From Flavobacteriales bacterium (lineage in GTDB: Bacteria; Bacteroidota; Bacteroidia; Flavobacteriales_D; Parvicellaceae): a stretch of DNA of 5,478 nt. The position numbers and the translations under genes were made by a program. Below, one piece after another: positions 1 through 5,478 of the stretch. Within the stretch, counting starts at the first letter, position 1, and each line of letters starts with the position of its first letter. The stretch covers positions 1 through 5,478 of the forward strand of contig JALTUD010000376.1 in assembly GCA_027047735.1 (NCBI GenBank). The letters are read 5' to 3'. The notes beneath the pieces were generated by a model. It was not told the DNA's origin. It saw only the letters and a program-made list of their open reading frames with translations, and made no database searches.

Positions 1-2
1 AT

Positions 3-1424
3 TTGTCTAAAGAGCCAATTAAAGGAGCTGATTTATATACAACTATTGATATTAATATTCAAGACGTAGCGGAAACGGCTTTAATGCGACAGTTGATAGA
101 GCAAGATGCGGAAAAAGGATGTGTGGTATTGATGGAGGTGGAAACAGGTTACGTGAAAGCAATTGCAAATTTGATAAAGAACAAAAAAACAGGAGAGTTT
201 TTTGAATCGCAAAATATAGCGGTTGGTACAGTTACCGAGCCGGGGTCAACATTTAAATTGGCTTCTATGTTGGTGGCTTTGGAGGATGGGAAAATAAGAT
301 TAACGGATACAGTGAATATGACAGGTACATATCGTTTCTATGATAGAGTGTTGCACGATAGTCATCTTGGAGGATATGGACGAAATACAATACAAGTGGC
401 GTTTGAGAAATCTTCTAATGTTTTCGCTAAGATAATTGATGATAATTACCGAAGTAATCCCCAACAATATATAGATGGTTTGAAAAGGTTAGGTCTTAAA
501 CAGCCTTTAGGGATTGATATTAAGGGAGAGGGGAAACCAAAGATAAAGAATGCTACGCTTAAAGAAGGTTTTTCCGGTGTAACCTTATCTTCTATGGCTA
601 TCGGCTATGAGGTTGAAATTACGCCTTTGCAGACACTCGCTTTGTATAACGCTGTGGCAAATGACGGAAAAAAGATGAAGCCTCAATTTGTAAAGCAAAT
701 AAAAAGAAACGGAGAGGTGTTGAAAGATTTTTCGCCGGTTGTGTTAAATGAACAAATAGCTTCGCTTGAAAATATTAAACTGGCTCAGGGTGCACTAGAA
801 GGAGTTGTAGAAAGAGGTACGGCTCGAAATATAAGAGCAAGAGGTTTTAAAATAGCAGGGAAAACAGGTACAGCAAAAATTGCTAAAAACGGAAAATATA
901 CGGGAAATAATTATCAAGCATCTTTTTGTGGTTATTTCCCGGCTGATAATCCGAAGTACTCGTGTATTGTGGTTATACAAGGGCCTACTAAAAATATTTA
1001 CGGGGCGGTGGTTTCAGGAACGGTTTTTAAAGAGATAGCCGATAAAATATATGCCAACGGATTGGATAATGTAAACACGGTTGAGGAAACTTCGCCAAAG
1101 ATGCCGTATTCTAAAAACGGATATAAACCGGAGCTTGAAAAAGTGATGAGGGAAATGAAAATCCCTATACAAGATAAGGCTGAGGAGTATGAGTGGGTAA
1201 GAACGAGTACGAAAGAAGATGAGGTTGATTTTTATAAGGAAAATATAAATAACAACCTAATGCCTAACGTAAAAGGAATGGGGTTAGGTGATGCTCTTTA
1301 TTTATTGGAATCAAAAGGGTTGAGTGTTAGAACGGTTGGGAGCGGTGTTGTTAAAACCCAGTCGGTAAACCCCGGAAGTAGAATAATTAACGGTCAATTG
1401 GTTACCATAGAATTGGTTGAGTAA
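3..1424 (+). CDS. ftsI: FtsI-type penicillin-binding protein (peptidoglycan D,D-transpeptidase) with C-terminal PASTA domain, 5'-partial
   Basis: Class B penicillin-binding protein that cross-links septal peptidoglycan on the outer face of the inner membrane. Numbering from the first full codon in the window (base 3), the transpeptidase domain spans about residues 10-350. It shows all three active-site motifs: S82-T-F-K85 (SxxK, nucleophile Ser82), S137-S-N139 (SxN) and K287-T-G289 (KTG). A linker of about 65 charged residues follows, then one PASTA domain at about 418-473 that ends the protein. Family members are about 650-700 residues long, so roughly 200 N-terminal residues (membrane anchor and dimerisation domain) lie upstream of the window. 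The TTG at base 3 is an internal Leu codon and not a start. The stop is TAA at 1422-1424, 18 bases before murE. Position directly ahead of murE and the PASTA tail both fit the Bacteroidota division PBP. The other possibility, a SpoVD-like sporulation PBP, is unlikely given the phylum signals. The family call is firm; the symbol rests on motifs and synteny. Confidence 0.95.
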   Translation: MSKEPIKGADLYTTIDINIQDVAETALMRQLIEQDAEKGCVVLMEVETGYVKAIANLIKNKKTGEFFESQNIAVGTVTEPGSTFKLASMLVALEDGKIRLTDTVNMTGTYRFYDRVLHDSHLGGYGRNTIQVAFEKSSNVFAKIIDDNYRSNPQQYIDGLKRLGLKQPLGIDIKGEGKPKIKNATLKEGFSGVTLSSMAIGYEVEITPLQTLALYNAVANDGKKMKPQFVKQIKRNGEVLKDFSPVVLNEQIASLENIKLAQGALEGVVERGTARNIRARGFKIAGKTGTAKIAKNGKYTGNNYQASFCGYFPADNPKYSCIVVIQGPTKNIYGAVVSGTVFKEIADKIYANGLDNVNTVEETSPKMPYSKNGYKPELEKVMREMKIPIQDKAEEYEWVRTSTKEDEVDFYKENINNNLMPNVKGMGLGDALYLLESKGLSVRTVGSGVVKTQSVNPGSRIINGQLVTIELVE

Positions 1425-1442
1425 TACTAAAAAGCAAAAGCG

Positions 1443-2906
1443 ATGAAACTTTTAAAAGATATTATATATGGTGTTAGAATCAAGGCGATTGAGGGTTCTA
1501 CCAATGTAGCTGTGGAGCATATTAGTTTTGATTCACGCGATATGATAAAGTATGCTGTTTTTGTTGCCGTGAAAGGTGTTCATGTTGATGGTCATCAATA
1601 TATTGATGTGGCGATAAAAAACGGGGCGAAAGCTATTGTTTGCGAAACAATACCTCAAGCATTTGTAGAGGGTGTAACTTATGTAATCGTTGACGATTCA
1701 GCTGAAGCTCTCGGTATTATTGCTTCTAATTTTTATGATAATCCTTCCGGAAAATTAAAGCTGATAGGTGTAACGGGGACAAATGGTAAAACGACGTCGG
1801 TTACTTTACTGTATGAATTATTTAAATTGTTTGGAGAGAAGACGGGGTTAATCTCAACGGTTCAAAATAAAATACATAACGAGGCTTTTGAGGCAACACA
1901 TACAACACCTAATGCGATAGAGTTAAACAGGTTGCTTTCTGAAATGGTAAAAAAGGGTTGTACGTATTGTTTTATGGAAGTGAGTTCACATGCTGTTGAG
2001 CAAAAAAGAATTGCAGGGGTGAATTTTACAGGTGGAGTGTTTACGAATATTAGCAGAGATCATTTAGATTATCATAAAACCTTCGATAACTATATAGTAG
2101 CGAAGAAAAAATTCTTTGACCGTCTTTCGGAAGATGCTTTTGCTCTTACTAATATTGATGATAAGTATGGAGAGACAATGGTCATGGATACCAAAGCTAA
2201 AAAATATACTTACGGGCTGAATAGTATAGCCGATTTTAATGTAAAAATCCTTGAAAATAGATTGGATGGTACGCTTTTGACGATTAACAATAAAGAAGTT
2301 TACACCAAATTGATAGGTAGATTTAATGCTTACAATGCTCTGGTGGCTTTTGCTGTAGGAGTCTTATTAGGAAAAGAAGAATTAGAGGTCTTGACTATGC
2401 TGTCCAGTCTCAATCCACCGGAAGGACGGTTTGAATATTTTATTTCTCCCACCGGTGTAATCACAATAGTAGATTACGCTCATACTCCTGATGCTTTAAA
2501 AAATGTATTAGATACGATAAAAGATATTCGTACGGGGGATGAATTGGTTATTACTGTTGTGGGGTGTGGAGGAGATAGAGATCAGGGAAAGCGACCTTTG
2601 ATGGCAGGTATAGCTTGTGAGTTGAGTGATCAAGTCATTTTCACCTCTGATAATCCTCGGAGTGAAGATCCGGAACAAATCATTAAAGATATGGAGGAAG
2701 GTGTGCCTGCAAAAGATTATCGGAAGACGCTCTCTATAACGAACCGAAAAGAAGCCATAAAGACAGCGTGCAATTTAGCAAGAAAAGGAGATGTTGTTTT
2801 GATAGCAGGGAAAGGACACGAAAAGTATCAAATTATTAAAGATAAGGTTTTGCCTTTCGATGATAAAATGACGGCGTTAGAAATTTTAAACAGACTAAAT
2901 AAATAG
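1443..2906 (+). CDS. murE: UDP-N-acetylmuramoyl-L-alanyl-D-glutamate--2,6-diaminopimelate ligase (MurE)
   Basis: Cytoplasmic ATP-dependent Mur ligase that adds the third amino acid to the wall stem peptide. The 487 residues match the family length. The N-terminal UDP-binding domain (about 1-98) carries F29-D-S-R32 and a VDGHQY segment. The central ATPase domain has the P-loop G109-VTGTNGK-TT118, T154-T-P156, E179-V-S-S-H183, a TNISRDHLDYH segment at 201-211, and K221 as the probable carbamylated lysine. The C-terminal domain has G376-GDRD380, D403-N-P-R406 and G456-KGHE460. DNPR is the signature of enzymes that take meso-diaminopimelate rather than L-lysine, so an mDAP-type wall is predicted. 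One small oddity is that the usual glycine before the FVA strand of the N-terminal domain is replaced (IKYAVFVAV at 35-43). The ATG at 1443 gives a typical MKLL start. There is no clear Shine-Dalgarno site, only A-rich sequence, as is usual in Bacteroidota. The stop is TAG, 3 bases before mraY. Confidence 0.97.
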   Translation: MKLLKDIIYGVRIKAIEGSTNVAVEHISFDSRDMIKYAVFVAVKGVHVDGHQYIDVAIKNGAKAIVCETIPQAFVEGVTYVIVDDSAEALGIIASNFYDNPSGKLKLIGVTGTNGKTTSVTLLYELFKLFGEKTGLISTVQNKIHNEAFEATHTTPNAIELNRLLSEMVKKGCTYCFMEVSSHAVEQKRIAGVNFTGGVFTNISRDHLDYHKTFDNYIVAKKKFFDRLSEDAFALTNIDDKYGETMVMDTKAKKYTYGLNSIADFNVKILENRLDGTLLTINNKEVYTKLIGRFNAYNALVAFAVGVLLGKEELEVLTMLSSLNPPEGRFEYFISPTGVITIVDYAHTPDALKNVLDTIKDIRTGDELVITVVGCGGDRDQGKRPLMAGIACELSDQVIFTSDNPRSEDPEQIIKDMEEGVPAKDYRKTLSITNRKEAIKTACNLARKGDVVLIAGKGHEKYQIIKDKVLPFDDKMTALEILNRLNK

Positions 2907-2909
2907 AAT

Positions 2910-4145
2910 ATGATTTACCACTTATTTGAATATTTATCATCCCATTTTGACTTTCCCGGTGAAGGTTTGTTTGGCTATATCTCTTTCAGAGCGAGTTTAA
3001 CGCTTTTGGTTTCGCTGCTTATCTCAATGGCTTTTGGAGGTAAGTTGATAAAGAAGTTACAAAAACTTCAAGTGGGGGAATCGGTTAGAGATTTAGGTCT
3101 TGAAGGTCAGTTAGAAAAAGCGGGTACACCAACGATGGGTGGCTTGATTATTTTGGGGGCTATCATTATTCCGACATTGTTGTTTGCTAAACTTGATAAT
3201 ATTTACACTATTACCATGTTAGTCGCTACTGTGTGGCTTGGTGTTATTGGTTTTATTGATGATTATATAAAGGTATTTAAGAAAAATAAAGAAGGGTTAG
3301 CCGGAAAGTTTAAAGTAATTGGACAGGTCGGAGTAGGTGTAATCGTTGGCTCTCTCTTGTATTTTAGTGATGATGTAATTGTTAAAGAGAAAGTTTATTT
3401 TGAAGATTCACCTTATACGCAAGAAATGTATGAAGATGGCGAGTCGAAAAAGAACTATGAATGGGTAGAGGGGAAGTCAACAAAAACGACAATTCCTTTT
3501 GTAAAGAATAATGAGTTCGATTACACGTGGTTGTTGCCGGACGCTTTAAAAGAGTATGGGTGGTTGATTTTTATTCCTATGGTAATCATTATTGTTACGG
3601 CGGTGTCTAATGGTGCGAATATGACCGATGGGCTCGACGGATTAGCAACGGGGACTTCGGCAATAATCGGTGGGACATTGGCGGTTTTTGCCTATCTGTC
3701 GGGAAATGCCATTTTCGCCGATTATCTCAATATTATGTATATCCCAAACGCAGGAGAATTGGTGATCTTTATTAGTGCTTTTATTGGAGCAACCATTGGC
3801 TTTCTGTGGTATAACGCGTATCCGGCTCAAGTTTTTATGGGAGATACGGGGAGTTTGGCTTTAGGGGGGATTATTGCTGTTTTTGCGATTGCCATTCGCA
3901 AAGAGTTATTGATACCCATTTTTGCCGTGGTTTTCTTAGCGGAGAATCTTTCTGTGATTCTTCAAGTAGGGTATTTTAAATACACTAAAAAGAAATACGG
4001 AGAAGGAAGACGAATCTTTTTAATGGCGCCATTGCATCATCATTTTCAAAAAAAAGGTATTCATGAAGCAAAGATAGTTGCTCGTTTTTGGATTGTGGCG
4101 ATTATGGCAGCGGTACTTTCAATTGTAACCTTGAAACTAAGATAG
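2910..4145 (+). CDS. mraY: Phospho-N-acetylmuramoyl-pentapeptide-transferase (MraY)
   Basis: Polytopic inner-membrane enzyme that transfers phospho-MurNAc-pentapeptide from UDP to undecaprenyl phosphate, making lipid I. Visible family motifs are the K70-AGTPTMGG-type loop at 70-78, the catalytic Asp pair D117-D118 in GFIDDYIKVFKK, N237-MTDGLDG244, the M310-GDTGS315 loop, and the triple histidine H376-H-H378 in APLHHHFQKKG. Hydrophobic stretches fit the ten-helix fold, for example at about 27-43, 78-93, 101-117, 136-152, 217-233, 249-264, 283-300, 317-330, 334-352 and 391-408. The protein has 411 residues against about 360 in E. coli. The extra length lies at about 153-208, between helices 4 and 5, which the known topology places in the periplasm; longer MraY proteins are common in Bacteroidota. 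The ATG at 2910 follows the murE stop by 3 bases. The stop TAG (4143-4145) shares its last base with the GTG start of murD, so translational coupling is likely. Confidence 0.97.
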   Translation: MIYHLFEYLSSHFDFPGEGLFGYISFRASLTLLVSLLISMAFGGKLIKKLQKLQVGESVRDLGLEGQLEKAGTPTMGGLIILGAIIIPTLLFAKLDNIYTITMLVATVWLGVIGFIDDYIKVFKKNKEGLAGKFKVIGQVGVGVIVGSLLYFSDDVIVKEKVYFEDSPYTQEMYEDGESKKNYEWVEGKSTKTTIPFVKNNEFDYTWLLPDALKEYGWLIFIPMVIIIVTAVSNGANMTDGLDGLATGTSAIIGGTLAVFAYLSGNAIFADYLNIMYIPNAGELVIFISAFIGATIGFLWYNAYPAQVFMGDTGSLALGGIIAVFAIAIRKELLIPIFAVVFLAENLSVILQVGYFKYTKKKYGEGRRIFLMAPLHHHFQKKGIHEAKIVARFWIVAIMAAVLSIVTLKLR

Positions 4146-4147
4146 TG
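4143..4147 (+). promoter_or_regulatory. TAGTG stop-start overlap of mraY and murD (likely translational coupling)
   Basis: The mraY stop TAG (4143-4145) and the murD start GTG (4145-4147) share the base at 4145. No Shine-Dalgarno-like purine run lies just upstream. This suggests that ribosomes ending mraY restart on murD. The coupling is inferred; the overlap itself is read directly from the sequence. Confidence 0.75.
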
Positions 4148-5478
4148 AGCAACACAAACAAACATATCGTTATTTTGGGTGCCGGTGAAAGCGGTGTCGG
4201 TGCGGGTATTCTTGCTCAACAGCAAGGTTACAAAGTTCTGGTTTCTGATAACGGGAAGATAAAAGACCGATACAAAGCCATGCTGGAACAGTATGATTTG
4301 GAATGGGAGGAAGAAGGGCATACGGTAGAACGAATTTTTGCTGCTACGGAAGTGATAAAGAGTCCCGGTATTCCGGATACTGTGCCTTTGATTAAAGAAT
4401 TGAAAGCAAAAGGTATTCCTGTTATTTCTGAAATAGAATTTGCCGGAAGATATACTGATGCGGTAAAAGTTTGCATAACGGGAAGTAATGGCAAAACGAC
4501 AACTACTTTAATGACGCATCATATCCTACAAAAAGCGGGGCTAGATGTAGCGGTGTGTGGGAATGTAGGAGAAAGTTTTGCAAAATTAGTGGCTCTTGAA
4601 CCGCACGATTATTATGTGATAGAATTGAGTAGCTTTCAGTTAGATGGGATGTTTGATTTTAAAGCAGAAATTGCAGTATTGCTCAATATTACACCCGATC
4701 ATTTAGATCGCTATAATTATGATATGGATGCTTATGCGGAAAGTAAGTTTAGGATTATCCAAAATCAAACAGACGAAGATTATTTCATCTACAACTTAGA
4801 TGACGAAATAACAACAAACAAAATCAACAACAAACAAATAAAAGCCAAAACCTATGCTTTTACACTTAATCAAGTGTTGAAAGAAGGGGCTTGGTTGGAC
4901 AAACAAGAACAAATCAACATTTTAACAAACAAACAACAACACTTAATTATGTCAATCTACGATTTAGCACAAAAGGGCAAGCACAATGCCCAAAACTCGA
5001 TGGCGTCGGGGATTTCGGGAAGTATCTTAAAAATAAGAAACGAAGTTATTCGTGAAAGTCTTTCGGATTTTCAGGGAATTGAACATCGTTTGGAACCGGT
5101 GGTTTCTGTACATGGGATTCAATTTATTAATGATTCTAAAGCAACGAATGTAAATTCTACTTGGTATGCTTTAGAGAGTATGGATAAACCAACTATTTGG
5201 ATTGCAGGAGGGGTGGATAAAGGAAATGATTATACGATGCTTTACGGATTGGTAAAGCAAAAAGTAAAAGGCATTGTTTGTATTGGTGAGGATAATTCTA
5301 AAATACACGCTGCTTTCGGTGATGTTATAGAAGATATTTATGATGCTTCTACTATTGAAGAGGCGGTAGGAATGTCGTACAGGTTAGCGAAAAAAGGATA
5401 CAATGTTTTGTTATCTCCTGCTTGTGCGAGTTTTGATAAGTTTGAGAATTATGAAGAACGTGGGAATTTGTTTAAAAG
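4145..5478 (+). CDS. murD: UDP-N-acetylmuramoyl-L-alanine--D-glutamate ligase (MurD), 3'-partial, GTG start
   Basis: Cytoplasmic Mur ligase that adds D-glutamate to UDP-MurNAc-L-alanine, one step before MurE. The frame is open for 444 codons from GTG 4145-4147 to the window edge. The start gives MSNTNKHIVILGAGESGVG, with the Rossmann glycine loop at 12-19 in the usual place. The first in-frame ATG (4280, residue 46) would remove this loop, so GTG is strongly preferred. Other motifs are K72-S-P-G75, the P-loop G113-SNGKTT119, E160-L-S-S-F-Q165, N181-ITPDHLDR189, the probable carbamylated K201, K279-H-N281, G311-IEHR315, N329-DSKATN335, A354-GGVDKG360 and S424-PACASFD431. The sequence ends at NYEERGNLFK, so only about 5-10 residues are likely missing downstream. 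Residues 206-284 are rich in Asn, Gln and Lys and use codons unlike the rest of the gene. The motifs on both sides are intact and in frame, so the gene looks functional. Confidence 0.96.
   Translation, partial: MSNTNKHIVILGAGESGVGAGILAQQQGYKVLVSDNGKIKDRYKAMLEQYDLEWEEEGHTVERIFAATEVIKSPGIPDTVPLIKELKAKGIPVISEIEFAGRYTDAVKVCITGSNGKTTTTLMTHHILQKAGLDVAVCGNVGESFAKLVALEPHDYYVIELSSFQLDGMFDFKAEIAVLLNITPDHLDRYNYDMDAYAESKFRIIQNQTDEDYFIYNLDDEITTNKINNKQIKAKTYAFTLNQVLKEGAWLDKQEQINILTNKQQHLIMSIYDLAQKGKHNAQNSMASGISGSILKIRNEVIRESLSDFQGIEHRLEPVVSVHGIQFINDSKATNVNSTWYALESMDKPTIWIAGGVDKGNDYTMLYGLVKQKVKGIVCIGEDNSKIHAAFGDVIEDIYDASTIEEAVGMSYRLAKKGYNVLLSPACASFDKFENYEERGNLFK
4806..4950 (+). repeat. Low-complexity AAC/CAA-rich segment inside murD
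   Basis: Two runs without any G on the + strand, 4806-4843 and 4908-4950, are built from irregular AAC, ACAA and CAAA units. For example, AACAAACAAA occurs near 4813 and again near 4924. They flank a normal G-containing stretch (about 4871-4907). The units are not a clean tandem array, and the reading frame stays open with mainly Asn, Gln, Lys and Thr codons. It lies in the variable C-terminal part of the MurD central domain, between carbamyl-lysine K201 and the KHN motif. Confidence 0.6.

Larger units (their letters stand above)
1..5478 (+). other. dcw cluster segment ftsI-murE-mraY-murD, probably one operon
   Basis: Four co-directional wall-synthesis genes are separated by 18, 3 and -1 bases, in the conserved dcw order. 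In this cluster mraW, an ftsL-like gene and the ftsI 5' end are expected upstream, and ftsW, murG, murC, ftsQ, ftsA and ftsZ downstream; none of these is visible here. No hairpin followed by a T run and no convincing Bacteroidota promoter (TTTG with TAnnTTTG) is seen at the gene junctions, so transcription presumably starts outside the window. Confidence 0.85.

Noticed and set aside
3..5. TTG at base 3 as the start codon of the first gene
   Set aside because: It is an internal Leu codon. The window opens just before the transpeptidase domain, and the membrane anchor and dimerisation domain of FtsI must lie upstream.
795..980. Minus-strand open frame of 61 codons
   Set aside because: It lies wholly inside ftsI opposite the KTG region. 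Its Cys/Ser/Arg-rich composition is typical of an antisense shadow, and it resembles no family I know.
1425..1442. ftsI-murE gap as a promoter or terminator site
   Set aside because: It is only 18 bases of A-rich sequence with no hairpin and no TAnnTTTG box.
3642..3830. Minus-strand open frame of 62 codons
   Set aside because: It lies wholly inside mraY, opposite conserved catalytic segments, with no recognisable domain.
4061..4494. Two overlapping minus-strand open frames (4061-4321 and 4228-4494)
   Set aside because: Both are antisense to the mraY end and the well-supported murD N-terminal half, overlap each other, and show no recognisable motif.
4806..4950. AAC/CAA units as a possible CRISPR array or designed tandem repeat
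   Set aside because: The units are short and irregular, have no constant spacer length, and sit inside an intact coding frame.
4760..5000. Frameshift or insertion of foreign DNA breaking murD
   Set aside because: The frame is continuous, and conserved motifs before (NITPDHLDR, K201) and after (KHN, GIEHR, NDSKATN) are in the same frame. The length between them appears in keeping with Bacteroidota MurD proteins as I recall them.

Overview
The window is a stretch of the division and cell-wall (dcw) gene cluster of a bacterium of the phylum Bacteroidota. It holds four genes in a row on the + strand: the 3' part of ftsI (a penicillin-binding protein with a C-terminal PASTA domain), murE, mraY and most of murD. 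The phylum call rests on four things: the PASTA-tailed FtsI directly upstream of murE; the long MraY (411 residues) with an extra outer loop and Bacteroidota-type wording such as RDLGLEGQ and FKKNKEGL; MurD wording such as DFQGIEHRLEPV and NDSKATNVNSTWYALES; and the absence of clear Shine-Dalgarno sequences in an AT-rich genome. Order and genus (Flavobacteriia versus Bacteroidales) cannot be settled by reading alone.

Layout: ftsI (3-1424, 5' end outside the window), an 18-base gap, murE (1443-2906), a 3-base gap, mraY (2910-4145), then murD (4145 to the window end), whose GTG start shares one base with the mraY stop codon (TAGTG). No gene-free stretch exceeds 18 bases, and I see no promoter, terminator, RNA gene, mobile element or CRISPR array. 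The tight packing indicates a single transcription unit that enters from upstream and leaves downstream.

Function: MurD adds D-Glu to UDP-MurNAc-L-Ala. MurE adds the third residue, meso-diaminopimelate judging by its DNPR motif. After D-Ala-D-Ala is added by MurF (not in the window), MraY moves the phospho-MurNAc-pentapeptide onto undecaprenyl phosphate to make lipid I. FtsI cross-links the finished wall at the septum. All catalytic motifs I looked for are present, so all four genes appear functional.

The region is essentially ordinary housekeeping DNA; I found no undescribed system. The points that merit a second look are a local composition and codon-use anomaly inside murD, the easily missed GTG start of murD, the periplasmic insertion in MraY, and the linker plus PASTA tail of FtsI.
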